Source: Promethearchaeota archaeon (GTDB lineage: Archaea > Asgardarchaeota > Lokiarchaeia > Sigyniarchaeales > SOKP01). Taken from it: a DNA stretch of 64,000 nucleotides. The stretch covers positions 310,001 through 374,000 of the forward strand of contig JAHPZE010000001.1 in assembly GCA_019058365.1 (NCBI GenBank), written 5' to 3'. How positions within the stretch are numbered: the first letter of the stretch is position 1; the number at the start of each line of letters is the position of its first letter. Below are positions 1 through 8,657 of the stretch, one piece after another. Below the pieces are notes generated by a model. It ran no database searches. It was not told the origin of the DNA and was given only the letters and a program-made list of their open reading frames with translations. Made by a program: the position numbers and the translations under genes.

Positions 1-1791
1 GTTTCTATTGATTAAAAATTGTTTTTCTCCTCCTTGGAAAACATACCCCCATAACCCTAAACTAGCTGTATACCAGAAAGCTTCCAAACCTTCAAGTACT
101 CCATCTGGTTCACCATTATAAACGTATATATTATTTGGAATTCCACCTCTCCATTCAGTTCCCAGTAAAATACTTGAATCGTAAGCACCTAAGCTTGAAC
201 TAGTTAAACCTTCTGTTTCAAGAAATTTTTGACTTTCAGATTCACCAAAAAAGATTGGATAATTTTCGTCAATATTAAAAATCAAACTTATATTAACTAA
301 TTCTCCTTTGTTTGTATCCAATGCTAAGAATCCTTCAATATGATCATATAATTCAGTAGAGACTTTCACTGGATCTCCAGCAAATTGTGATAATCTGATT
401 GTTTTTGGCGCGACCCAATATTCTGTTCCATTTAAAAAAACGATATCAGAATCTGCTAAACCTTCATATGTAGTACCAATCTTTGCAGCTAGACTCTGAA
501 CAGCAAAAGATTGGTCAAATTGTCTTATCCTTTCTAACATTTGGGTATCGTTTGCAGGTGACGATGATAATGTGAAATTTTCAATTGGTCTTTCCTCAAA
601 CATATCTAACCCGGCACATTCTCTTGTCCACATGATTTCTCTTTGGATTCTTCTATCCCATTCGTAGTTTGAATAAACAGAGGTATTACTTACTGTGATT
701 AATGGACCAACACTTATTATCATGGGTACTATTATTATCCCTATTATCACACCAGTCATTATCCATATTTTCAAATCTTTAGGATTTAAAATCATTCTAG
801 ATTTTGGATTTTTGGCTAATTCAAGGCGACCTATAATATAAACTATTACCCCAAATCCAATAAGGGCAAAAAAGGCTAATATCAATGACCACATCTGTAT
901 TATTTCAATCCCATTTAAGGCAAAAGCGGGTAAGTAAAGAAATATTATCCCACAAATCAAACTACCTATTAATAGGGAATTTGCTAATATGTTATAATCG
1001 TTTCTCTTCAAGTAATAATTACTTCCAATGTTTAAAATCGAGCGAAAAATACATACTCCAAGAATATAAAAAATCAGCGGTAAATATACCCTCGTATAAA
1101 TGAATATAAAATCAAGGTTCATATTATTCTGGTTTAATAAGACATTGAAAGCATCAGTAAAAACAGTAATCGGAGAGATACCAATTTCCCCTTTTTCTAT
1201 CAAGTATATAGCCCAAGAAAATTGACCATCAATATCAAGTACAAAACCTATAAGGTAAAATAGAGCAAAACCAGCTGTCCACCAAAAAATTAAGGCTTTT
1301 AATATCGACGGTTTACCAAATCCTAACCGTGTGCCAATAATAGTTAATAGATTTCTATTAGGTGGTAGACTCATTATGATACATCCTATTATTGCCCCAA
1401 TCAAGGCTGTCTTATTAAAAAAGAAATTGGTTGACCAGAAATTAAGAAAATAAACCTCATAATAACTAATAAGTCCAGCCGCCTTATTCTCATATAGTTG
1501 AGCATTAAGATGAATTGGACCAAACCAAGCAGGCCACCACCACAAGATAGATAGAACAACGATAACTATAGCTATAATAGGTAAACCGATCTTTAGATAT
1601 TTTTTTATTTTCGGTTTAGATTGAAATATACCAAGTTTCAGCGGTTTTATTGTTGGAGGTTCTTCATCAAACGATTCCCCTCGTTCTAACCTTTCTATTT
1701 TCTTTTGAAATTCATGCTTTCTATTCGCTTCTTGGCAATCATTACAGTAATAATTGAATTTTTTGTGTTTCTTGCAACTTTTCTTAGCCAT
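1..1791 (-). CDS. UPF0182 family membrane protein, 5' part (runs off window)
   Basis: An open frame of 597 codons runs from an ATG at 1791 to the window edge with no stop, so the C-terminus is missing. The N-terminus has a small Cys/His cluster (CKKHKKFNYYCNDC, B-box-like spacing) and a basic/acidic linker. A series of strongly hydrophobic segments follows, beginning with one rich in Trp near residue 85, and then a large soluble part. The stretch REIMWTRECAGLDMFEERP matches the pattern of the UPF0182 family (many membrane spans plus a large extracytoplasmic domain with an 'E-TR-AFGLD-I-ERPF'-like motif). The function of the family is unknown. The Cys/His N-terminus is not something I know from UPF0182. 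The family call is by motif memory and is fairly secure. Confidence 0.72.
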   Translation of the reverse strand, partial: MAKKSCKKHKKFNYYCNDCQEANRKHEFQKKIERLERGESFDEEPPTIKPLKLGIFQSKPKIKKYLKIGLPIIAIVIVVLSILWWWPAWFGPIHLNAQLYENKAAGLISYYEVYFLNFWSTNFFFNKTALIGAIIGCIIMSLPPNRNLLTIIGTRLGFGKPSILKALIFWWTAGFALFYLIGFVLDIDGQFSWAIYLIEKGEIGISPITVFTDAFNVLLNQNNMNLDFIFIYTRVYLPLIFYILGVCIFRSILNIGSNYYLKRNDYNILANSLLIGSLICGIIFLYLPAFALNGIEIIQMWSLILAFFALIGFGVIVYIIGRLELAKNPKSRMILNPKDLKIWIMTGVIIGIIIVPMIISVGPLITVSNTSVYSNYEWDRRIQREIMWTRECAGLDMFEERPIENFTLSSSPANDTQMLERIRQFDQSFAVQSLAAKIGTTYEGLADSDIVFLNGTEYWVAPKTIRLSQFAGDPVKVSTELYDHIEGFLALDTNKGELVNISLIFNIDENYPIFFGESESQKFLETEGLTSSSLGAYDSSILLGTEWRGGIPNNIYVYNGEPDGVLEGLEAFWYTASLGLWGYVFQGGEKQFLINRN

Positions 1792-1943
1792 AAAAATTCA
1801 TCATTTTATATAAAATTAAAAATTGAAATTAATTTGTATATAAAAATTGAAAACATAAATCATTTATGTTTAACATTAAAAGGTAGATCTAATTTCTGCT
1901 TGGAATTATTATTTGAAATCAGTTGAAAACAAATGGATTGTAT

Positions 1944-1967
1944 AAAGAACTGCCTAAAAAGTTCTTT
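1944..1967. promoter_or_regulatory. 8-bp inverted repeat (hairpin)
   Basis: AAAGAACT and AGTTCTTT flank an 8-nt loop, followed by T-rich sequence. The repeat lies between the divergently read UPF0182 gene (start 1791) and a small membrane ORF (start 2166). It could be an operator for the UPF0182 promoter or a terminator of an unseen transcript. The rest of 1792-2165 is AT-rich; a TTTAAATATA stretch near 2091 is a plausible TATA element for the small ORF. Confidence 0.35.
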
Positions 1968-2165
1968 TGTATCTTATACTCTTCTATAGATAAAAATTAT
2001 AATTATTTATTTATATATATTTGAAAATTTATCAAAGATAATTACGTATAAAAAGGAAATAAATGAATCTTAGTCATAACATTTAAATATATACTCTTAT
2101 CTACTAGATTGGGGATAATTGAATAATAATTATAAATTAAAGTATAAGGCGAAAAAACTAACATT

Positions 2166-2270
2166 ATGAGTATGAAAGAGTTTTATGAAATTCTTTTGGG
2201 GCTTATTGGACTTTCTAGTTTAGCAGCTCTAGGTATTGCCTTATTAATCATTATGGGTATATTTATTTAA
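2166..2270 (+). CDS. Small single-span membrane protein (34 aa)
   Basis: ATG to TAA encodes 34 residues: a short polar N-terminus (MSMKEFYE) and then one uninterrupted hydrophobic segment to the C-terminus. A TATA-like TTTAAATATA lies about 70 nt upstream. There is no clear Shine-Dalgarno site. I recognise no family. It could be a small membrane peptide or a chance ORF; the coherent TM composition and upstream promoter favour a real gene. Confidence 0.4.
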   Translation: MSMKEFYEILLGLIGLSSLAALGIALLIIMGIFI

Positions 2271-2281
2271 TTATTTCGTCT

Positions 2282-2647
2282 TTATAGATTAAATTTCTTT
2301 CTATTTTCATCTGTATTTTCATAAATACACCATTCAGCGACAAGATCATTTTCAATCTTGGCTATCCATATGGCATAATCTTCTGCTAAAGAATCCTTAG
2401 ACCATTTGGCATACCCGATTAAAATTACCAAATTATCTCTTGATACTACTCTTTTAAAATAATTTTTGTAGGTGGGGAAGTTGCTAAAAAATTCTTTCCA
2501 CCCATTAATCATGTCTCCATAACGATTTCCTGAACGATCCATAAATATATGGTCTTCTGTCATGAGATTGGTAAGACCCTCAATATCTTGGTTATTAATA
2601 TATTCATTAAATTGTAAGGCAGTTAATTTTGGATCTTTTAAATTCAT
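2282..2647 (-). CDS. NTF2-like / SnoaL-like domain protein
   Basis: The 121-residue protein has the length and pattern of a single-domain NTF2-like (SnoaL/ketosteroid-isomerase-like) fold: an N-terminal helix (FNEYINNQDIEGLTNLMTEDHIFMDRSG), a central WKEFFSNFP segment and C-terminal beta strands. Members are small cone-shaped alpha+beta domains used as isomerases, dehydratases or ligand-binding modules, usually cytoplasmic. I see no catalytic Asp/His set I could assign, so substrate and reaction are unknown. It is transcribed alone, convergent with the small membrane ORF. Confidence 0.65.
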   Translation of the reverse strand: MNLKDPKLTALQFNEYINNQDIEGLTNLMTEDHIFMDRSGNRYGDMINGWKEFFSNFPTYKNYFKRVVSRDNLVILIGYAKWSKDSLAEDYAIWIAKIENDLVAEWCIYENTDENRKKFNL

Positions 2648-2761
2648 TATATTATCTCGTTGAAATTACATTGGGATTTACACAAAATTCTATGATTTTT
2701 TTCTAATTGCACATAATATAAATATTTCCTAAAATTTATGGTATTTAAATTAGACTAATTA

Positions 2762-3139
2762 ATGATTAAAATGATTTTCCAATCTTTTGAAGAAGTAATG
2801 TGGTTTTTGGTTTTTTATCTTATAGTTCTTGTAATAATGGCAATTTTTTTAAGCATAGCATTAAGCTTCTTTAGCAAAGCAAAAAACACTAATTTCGGAA
2901 GGGTTTTTTTAACAGCATTCTTAATAACTGTAACCTTTGCTTTAACTTTTCTGTATTTAGAAGGCTGGCTTGCATGGTTAGTGGCATTAATTCTAACCTG
3001 GATAATTATTAGTGTTAGCCATAATGTCGGGCTTTTGAGTGCAATAGTCATAACTGTTATAGCTTTCCTAATTTACGTTCTCGTTGTCATTTTAATTGCA
3101 GCGTTATTACATGTAACTATCGATATATTACCATTTTAA
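2762..3139 (+). CDS. Small polytopic membrane protein (125 aa), unknown
   Basis: The protein is almost wholly hydrophobic, with about four predicted transmembrane segments separated by short loops (for example FSKAKNTNFGR and EGWLAWL). There are no conserved catalytic residues or Cys pairs. It starts at ATG 2762 after an AT-rich promoter region and is monocistronic. I do not recognise the family. The antisense frame is also open but carries the biased composition expected of a shadow. Confidence 0.55.
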   Translation: MIKMIFQSFEEVMWFLVFYLIVLVIMAIFLSIALSFFSKAKNTNFGRVFLTAFLITVTFALTFLYLEGWLAWLVALILTWIIISVSHNVGLLSAIVITVIAFLIYVLVVILIAALLHVTIDILPF

Positions 3140-3211
3140 ATCTCCTTCTTTTTTCTTTTTTTATCTTAATATCTTAACCTTCCTGGCTTAATATTAAAGA
3201 TATCTTTGAAC

Positions 3212-3364
3212 TCAAAATATTATATTTTTACTTTTCCATAATTTAATGAGTCTTTTGAAGTCTTCAACTGAGATTCCTAAATCATCTTTCTTATACTTCT
3301 TTTTTTTTATTTGTTGTGGTTTAGTTCTTAATTCCAATTCCCAATCATAGTAAGATTTTGTCAT
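3212..3364 (-). CDS. Small basic hypothetical protein (50 aa)
   Basis: ATG 3364 to TGA encodes a Lys-rich soluble peptide (MTKSYYDWELELRTKPQQ, then a run of lysines, then GISVEDFKRLIKLW). It has normal amino-acid balance and an amphipathic C-terminal helix. No family is recognised. It is too short for confidence and could be a fragment of a larger ancestral gene. No other ORF covers this stretch. Confidence 0.35.
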   Translation of the reverse strand: MTKSYYDWELELRTKPQQIKKKKYKKDDLGISVEDFKRLIKLWKSKNIIF

Positions 3365-3463
3365 AAGAAAAAGATTAAATTATTTTCAAATAAATTGAGA
3401 GAGTCCGACAAATTTCAGAAAAAAGTATTTTAATTATTTTAAAAATCGAAAATTTTAAATTTT

Positions 3464-3953
3464 TTACTCTCCTCTCTCGATTCCACAACTAGGACATATT
3501 TTGGCGGATTCTTCTATTTGACTTCCACAAAATGAGCAATATTTAATTTTTTGTCCTTGAATAATGCTAGGTTCCGGGATTTTTTCCTGTCTAGCAGATA
3601 TTCCATAGGTTTTAAGCAAAGTAAACAAATGAGAGAAAAGACCATTATACCACGATTGCTTTAATTTTTCAACTCTAAATATAGTTCGGGAAAGAGGTAT
3701 TGCATCAACTCTTATTAATGTTTGGTTTCCTTCCAGAGTATAAAAATTTATCAGTATTCACTTTTTCCAGTTTGGATCGTGCCCAGTATGAGTTCTCATA
3801 GTTCCTTGCTTTGCTTCGATAAATGTATGTGGGGTTGATGTTTTAATTTTAGTTTTATATTGACTATTTAACCATTGCATTGTAAGCTCAAATGCTCTTT
3901 GAGCATTAATTAGTACTTTTTCTTCGAAAATTACATTTACGTTAAAAATACAT
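3464..3953 (-). pseudogene. Broken zinc-ribbon protein gene (frameshift plus in-frame UGA)
   Basis: Translation gives a coherent protein of about 160 residues. An N-terminal alpha/beta domain contains EAKQGTMRTHTGHDPNW, and the C-terminal zinc ribbon has two CxxC pairs (YCSFCGS and ICPSCGI) and ends at TAA 3464. Two lesions block it. The natural ATG at 3953 runs into TAA after three codons because the T-run is one base too long (3944-3948 on the plus strand). In addition, a TGA sits in frame at 3758-3760 (KK-stop-ILINF). Downstream of the final stop I find no stem-loop like those behind the two selenoprotein candidates, so Sec readthrough is unlikely. Assembly error is an alternative. Confidence 0.6.
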
Positions 3954-4202
3954 CAACTTATAATCACTTATTTACTTATCATAAAAATACAAAACAACAT
4001 TAAAATTCTTTTACATATTTAATTGATATTTATTGGTTGTACTAATTAAGAAGAGAGAGGAAATATAAAAAAATTCACATCTTAGGGGTAATACAAATAA
4101 GGATATAACTTGGGAATACTTCAAAACCTAATATAGTATTAAAGATTAAATAAAATACTCTATTGTTGATCTATTTCATAAGTTTGTTGATATTTGTAGA
4201 AG

Positions 4203-4712
4203 TCATTGAGGTTTAAATCCATTATTCAAAATTATTTTTGTAGCCATCTTAGCAACTTTCCCTACAACAGTAGAACAATGTTCTATCATTCCTGATTTAA
4301 ATGCTTCTTTCTGCTCATCAGGATTCCAGAGATTATATGTCCTTCCCACCAGTTTCTCTTGAACGTCATAACATCTGCAGGATCCATATTTTTTTATATA
4401 CTTATCATGCAATTGCTTGACTAATTCATATGATTTCTCCGGTTTATACCTATCCTTAAAATCTTTACGTTCTCTTCCAAAAAAGTATCCAATTGCCATT
4501 GAAGCGCCCACTAAGGCACCACAAGAACCATCTCCGGTTAAACCTAAACCATCCGCTAAACCGCTTGCTGCTTTGAAAACATCTTCATTCCATATCCCCA
4601 ATGAATCAAAAATGGCCGCTATAGCAGTCTGAGAACATCCCGTACATTCTTTTTCGTATTGTTTTCCTAATTCAAATGCCTTTTTAACAATTTGTTCGTT
4701 CAATTCTATCAT
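4203..4712 (-). CDS. C_GCAxxG_C_C family redox protein
   Basis: The 169-residue protein has the signature of the C_GCAxxG_C_C family (putative redox-active protein): CTGCSQTAIAA near residue 23, DGSCGALVGASMAIGYFFG near 62, the GSCRC pair near 112, and EHCSTVVGKVA near 146. The spaced cysteines with a glycine-rich central helix suggest a bound cluster or thiol redox site; the precise activity of the family is unknown. It is cytoplasmic, monocistronic, and divergent from the ferredoxin at 4826. All motif cysteines are present, so it should be functional. Confidence 0.8.
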   Translation of the reverse strand: MIELNEQIVKKAFELGKQYEKECTGCSQTAIAAIFDSLGIWNEDVFKAASGLADGLGLTGDGSCGALVGASMAIGYFFGRERKDFKDRYKPEKSYELVKQLHDKYIKKYGSCRCYDVQEKLVGRTYNLWNPDEQKEAFKSGMIEHCSTVVGKVAKMATKIILNNGFKPQ

Positions 4713-4825
4713 AATTCTTGAAGTATTTGATACTAAATAAAAAATTTCAGTTTAATCTTTAGAATAAAAATTAAATGGATTTAACTATTTTCTCGATTAA
4801 TTAAATTAATCGAGTTATCTAAGAT

Positions 4826-5623
4826 TTGAATACTTTCCCATATAGACCATTTGAATCTAGGATTGATAAAATTCTAAAAAGAATACCAGCACTTGGTAAA
4901 CTACTTTCTAGTTTGTTTGGTCTTGTTGAACGCATGATTCTTGATTTATTTCGAAAAATTGATATGAAATTTAATATATACACGATGGGAATTGTTAATA
5001 AGTTTATTTTAAGGGGCAGATGGGGTGGAAAAGTCATTCCTTTAAACAAGAATATTAGTTATGATGCAAAATTCATATCTTCCCAAGAAATATTAAAAAT
5101 ATTAGAGCGTTCATCGGTAAGGGGGATTAGTTGGTGCTATTGTAGAACTACTCAACGAAAATATGAAACGCCAAATTGCGATCACCCGATAAATACATGT
5201 ATACATTTTGGTTTTGGGAAGACTCTTTATGAAATACCCTTTAAATCGTACAATCTAAAAAAAGTGTCAAAAAAAGAAATTATTGATTTATTAGAAGAAT
5301 GCGATGAGAGAGGTCTCGTTCATCAATTAATTTATTTTCCAAATCCACAATTTTACTATATCATATGCAACTGTTGTCCATGTTGCTGTGTTATTCTTAA
5401 TAAATTTATTAAGTATGGTTCTCCGCAGATGGTTAAAAGTGATTTCATCGCAAACACTAATTTAACTAAATGTACTAATTGTGGGACGTGTGAAACATGG
5501 TGTTATTTTGGGGCAAGACATCTTATTGATAATAAATTACATTTCAATTCAATACATTGTTTTGGATGTGGTACTTGTGTCTCAAAATGCCCTAATAAGG
5601 CAATAACATTAATAAAGAAATAA
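4826..5623 (+). CDS. 4Fe-4S ferredoxin-type protein with Cys-rich N-terminal domain
   Basis: 265 residues from a TTG start; no ATG lies early enough to keep the conserved N-terminus. The N-terminal part carries unusual cysteine groups (WCYCRTT, NCDHPINTC, CNCCPCCC). The C-terminus has two bacterial-type ferredoxin motifs, CTNCGTCETWC and CFGCGTCVSKCP, giving probably two 4Fe-4S clusters. A CCPCC group before ferredoxin motifs occurs in uncharacterised archaeal and bacterial Fe-S proteins. An electron carrier or cluster-containing oxidoreductase subunit is the best guess, and the partner is unknown. The start codon is uncertain. Confidence 0.7.
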   Translation: MNTFPYRPFESRIDKILKRIPALGKLLSSLFGLVERMILDLFRKIDMKFNIYTMGIVNKFILRGRWGGKVIPLNKNISYDAKFISSQEILKILERSSVRGISWCYCRTTQRKYETPNCDHPINTCIHFGFGKTLYEIPFKSYNLKKVSKKEIIDLLEECDERGLVHQLIYFPNPQFYYIICNCCPCCCVILNKFIKYGSPQMVKSDFIANTNLTKCTNCGTCETWCYFGARHLIDNKLHFNSIHCFGCGTCVSKCPNKAITLIKK

Positions 5624-5652
5624 AAAAAAAGAAAAAAACTGTGTATTTATTT

Positions 5653-6945
5653 CTATTTTGGGGGTTTTATTAAATAGGCTAATATTACCGCTACTACGGA
5701 CATTGCACCCATTACAATAAATAAGACCAAATAACTTCCGAATATAGTCACAAATAGATTAACTCCAACAGCACCGATAAATCCTGCGATCCCATAAGCA
5801 GTAAATACAATTCCATAATTAGGACCTAAATTCTTAGTGCCAAATAAATCAGCAGTAGCAGTCGGAAATAAGCTGAAATTCCCTCCAAAACAGAAATATA
5901 TTGCACAAGTCATTATTAGGAAGAATAACTCATTCACATTTGTTGTAAAGTAAATAAACATTAAAATCGCTTGAGTAGAAAACATTATTAGCATTGCTTT
6001 TTTATACGTCATGAAATCAGCTATTGTCCCCCATATAATCCTTCCTGCACCGTTAAATAATGCTGCTAAGCTACCTATAAATACAAAATCTGCTGTTCCT
6101 ATAATAAATATGAAATTATCTCCCGCATCGACAGTTTTAGCGAAAGAGGCATAAGATCCTATCACCATTAATCCACTTATAGCACTCAAGACAAATGTAG
6201 TCCAAAGTATCCAAAATTGGGGCAATCTTACTGTTTGAGCTCTTTCGAAATCAAGTCCTGATATTCCACTTTCTTCTGATGGGGGAGGAGGAACCCATCC
6301 TCGAGGCGTCCATCCTTCTGGAGGGTTACTCAAAGTCATTGCGCCTCCTACAATTAGAATTAAATAAATAATCCCTAAGATGATAAACATTAAGGGAATA
6401 TTTTGAGTAACTGTAGCAACAAAATTTGGATCAGTAGTTTCTAAACCAGAGGGATTAGCTAAAGCTTTTATTACATAATTAAATACAAACGACCCTGCTC
6501 CGAATCCTGCCACAGCAATTCCATTAATAAATCCCTTTTTATCTGGAAACCATTTACTTGCTGAAGCGATAGGGCAAACATACCCAAATCCAATTCCTGC
6601 TCCAAAAATAATACCATACGTAACTAATAGTCCTACAAAAGTAGTCATAAATGATGATAGAATAACACCACTCCCCAATAGAACTCCTCCAAGTATGGCA
6701 ATATTTCTAGGACCATATATTTGTTGTAGTTTCCCCGCGAAAATCATTGTTATTGCAAAAGACAATAAGCCTACGCCAAAAATGTAAACAGTTACTTCCT
6801 TGATTTCATTTAAATATGGGCTGACAAAGATAGTAAGTGTACCCCAAGAATATATTGTTCCTAATGCCAGTTGGATCATGATAGCTCCGATAACAACAAT
6901 CCAGCGATTTCTAATTTTTTGTTCCTCAGACATTTTTAATTTCAC
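5653..6945 (-). CDS. MFS transporter, oxalate/formate antiporter (OFA)-like
   Basis: The 430-residue protein has twelve hydrophobic segments in two six-helix halves. The N-terminus NRWIVVIGAIMIQLALGTIYSWG is the hallmark of the OFA branch of the major facilitator superfamily. Other MFS loop motifs are visible (KWFPDKKGFINGIAVAGFG and NGAGRIIWGTIADF). OFA members exchange small carboxylates such as oxalate/formate, lactate or pyruvate across the membrane; the substrate cannot be read from the sequence. Monocistronic. Formate would fit the C1 metabolism elsewhere in the window, but that is inference. Confidence 0.8.
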   Translation of the reverse strand: MKLKMSEEQKIRNRWIVVIGAIMIQLALGTIYSWGTLTIFVSPYLNEIKEVTVYIFGVGLLSFAITMIFAGKLQQIYGPRNIAILGGVLLGSGVILSSFMTTFVGLLVTYGIIFGAGIGFGYVCPIASASKWFPDKKGFINGIAVAGFGAGSFVFNYVIKALANPSGLETTDPNFVATVTQNIPLMFIILGIIYLILIVGGAMTLSNPPEGWTPRGWVPPPPSEESGISGLDFERAQTVRLPQFWILWTTFVLSAISGLMVIGSYASFAKTVDAGDNFIFIIGTADFVFIGSLAALFNGAGRIIWGTIADFMTYKKAMLIMFSTQAILMFIYFTTNVNELFFLIMTCAIYFCFGGNFSLFPTATADLFGTKNLGPNYGIVFTAYGIAGFIGAVGVNLFVTIFGSYLVLFIVMGAMSVVAVILAYLIKPPK

Positions 6946-7132
6946 TTTAATAATTTTATATGTTTAAGAATTATATGAGGGATAAAAATATTTTTTTAAT
7001 ATTTAAAAATCGCTATACAAGATTTCTAATTATAAATATACAAAAAGGTGAATTTATTGGAGGTTATATAAACAAATTAATTAAGAGATTATATATTAAC
7101 AAGTTTTATAACACCCATACCTTCGTGAATAT

Positions 7133-8143
7133 ATGATGAGATTTGTTTCTGGCTTAAAGAATCTGGCAAAAAAGAGAATTTTATTAGGTATTATTGTTCT
7201 TTTTATCGTTTCTTGGTTTTTATTCACGTTTGGATTTAATGTGTTTTCAAATATCAAATTTAGTAAATATTTTTTAATATTTCTAGCGATTTTAGCTGGA
7301 TTTACATTTATTTTGTTCATTATATCATTTATTATACCTCTTGATAAAATGGGGGTAATAATAATTATTATATCAACAGTTTTGACTCTACCTGTTATGT
7401 GGATTTTTGGAAGGATTATTGAAATTTTTAGAATTTTTTGTTATGTTGCTAATATTGTTGTTACCGCATTTTTTGCCTTTAAATTTTGTATGGATACATC
7501 TACTAAAATTGATGATTACTTATACAAAAAAAAAGGGTCTAGAATATTTATACGGCCTATAGAATTTATTATTTTTTTCCTTCTTAGTTGGTGGTTTACA
7601 TCTTTAAGCATCAGATTTTTTGTTAGTTACCCTAATCCTGCCATACAAAGTTTAGCAAGGGTCTTTTTTGATTTATTCTTGGTAGGTTTAGCATTATTAG
7701 GTGTAGTATTTATTAGATTATTATTTACAAAGAAGTTTGCTGCATATATTTCCTTCTTTTATGTATTAACATTCTTTTATGTTTTCTATATTATTATTGA
7801 TCTTTGGGCAGTATTTATTTTTCTTGATACTGTGGGGTATGATCTTTTATCATTTTTCATTGATTTTCTTTTGTTTTTATATATAATTGGATCTATTTAT
7901 GAAAGAGTTGATTACATAAAAGAAAAACTTAAATTATTTAGAGCTGATACAATAGCTTTATTCGTAATTTTAATGAAACTTATAGTTCAAATTATAGATA
8001 TTTTAAGAGAACTTTTTCCTCCCGCTGATGTAGTACCAGGGTTAATACTTCAAGCCCAAATATTGTGGATTTTCTTTATGGTTTTTACACTGATAGTTGG
8101 AATATACACTATTTTTAGACATAAAGAAAGAAAAAGCTCCTAA
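7133..8143 (+). CDS. Polytopic membrane protein, unknown (336 aa)
   Basis: About nine hydrophobic segments are separated by short basic loops (KKKGSR, RHKERKSS at the C-terminus). Phe and Ile are very abundant, and there is no obvious catalytic or transport motif. It starts at an ATG-ATG pair at 7133 after a long AT-rich leader. No family is recognised. It precedes the selenoprotein candidate by about 85 nt on the same strand, but a TATA-like stretch between them suggests separate transcription. Confidence 0.6.
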   Translation: MMRFVSGLKNLAKKRILLGIIVLFIVSWFLFTFGFNVFSNIKFSKYFLIFLAILAGFTFILFIISFIIPLDKMGVIIIIISTVLTLPVMWIFGRIIEIFRIFCYVANIVVTAFFAFKFCMDTSTKIDDYLYKKKGSRIFIRPIEFIIFFLLSWWFTSLSIRFFVSYPNPAIQSLARVFFDLFLVGLALLGVVFIRLLFTKKFAAYISFFYVLTFFYVFYIIIDLWAVFIFLDTVGYDLLSFFIDFLLFLYIIGSIYERVDYIKEKLKLFRADTIALFVILMKLIVQIIDILRELFPPADVVPGLILQAQILWIFFMVFTLIVGIYTIFRHKERKSS

Positions 8144-8227
8144 AAGAATTTGAGAAGAATTAATCACTAAGTTAAAATTTTTAAGTAGAAATCACTAATA
8201 AAAAATAAATAGATTTACTTATAATAT

Positions 8228-8494
8228 ATGAAAATGAGCGAAGCTAAGTTAAATCTAAAAAGGAACAGAATTTTTAAAAAATTGATGATATATCTTTTCA
8301 GTGTAATTAGCCTAGTAGCAATTATCATAATAGTTATCACACTATTTGTCAATGTGGTGAATAATGAAATGAATGATGGTGGTTGTGGTTGAGGGGGCTT
8401 CATATTCCCTCCTCAAATAATACATTCAGTGATAAATTATCTTGTCGATTATACTCTTAAGCAATCATATCTGCTCTCAATAATTTTAATATAA
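8228..8494 (+). CDS. Putative single-TM selenoprotein with C-G-Sec motif (88 aa, UGA at codon 55)
   Basis: ATG 8228 opens a frame with a basic N-terminus (KLNLKRNRIFKK), one hydrophobic span (about residues 19-42) and a polar stretch ending GGCG. It then meets TGA at 8390-8392 and continues GGFIFPPQ for 33 more codons to TAA 8492-8494. Two nucleotides later a stem-loop (8497-8563) begins that shares its design with the one behind the Sec-HdrA gene. Reading UGA as Sec gives C53-G-U55, a CxU redox pair on the far side of the membrane from the basic end. I recognise no family; the Gly-rich C-x-U after one TM is loosely reminiscent of eukaryotic SelK/SelS. The alternative is a 54-aa Cys protein ending at UGA. 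Confidence 0.6.
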
Positions 8495-8496
8495 AA

Positions 8497-8563
8497 TCCG
8501 AAAGGAATGAAACTTGCTAAAAAAGATTGGTAGTAAGCAGACCCACCTCGCAATGGTTTCGGA
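8497..8563 (+). promoter_or_regulatory. SECIS-like stem-loop A
   Basis: The outer stem TCCGAAA/TTTCGGA is a perfect 7 bp. Inside it lies GGAATGAA, then an upper stem CTTGCT/AGTAAG (one G-U pair) with an A-rich apical loop beginning AAAAAA. A 3' internal segment containing AGAC and a small CCA/TGG arm complete it. An AUGA before the upper stem, apical adenosines and a GA on the 3' side are features of eukaryotic-type SECIS elements. It directly follows the stop of the UGA-containing ORF at 8228-8494. Its counterpart is at 36829-36899. Confidence 0.6.
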
Positions 8564-8657
8564 ATTAAGAAGATGAATTTTAAGAAAAACTCAATGAGTT
8601 TAATTTTTATAAAAAATAATATAAAATTTTAATATTTTAATTAATATTGAGTTAATT

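Noticed and set aside
2815..3051. Minus-strand ORF over the 125-aa membrane protein
   Set aside because: Biased antisense composition with no start signal; shadow of the plus-strand gene.
8215..8403. A 62-aa Pro/Ile-rich ORF on the minus strand over the selenoprotein candidate
   Set aside because: It is the antisense shadow of the plus-strand frame with the TM segment; composition is biased and no promoter or SD is visible.
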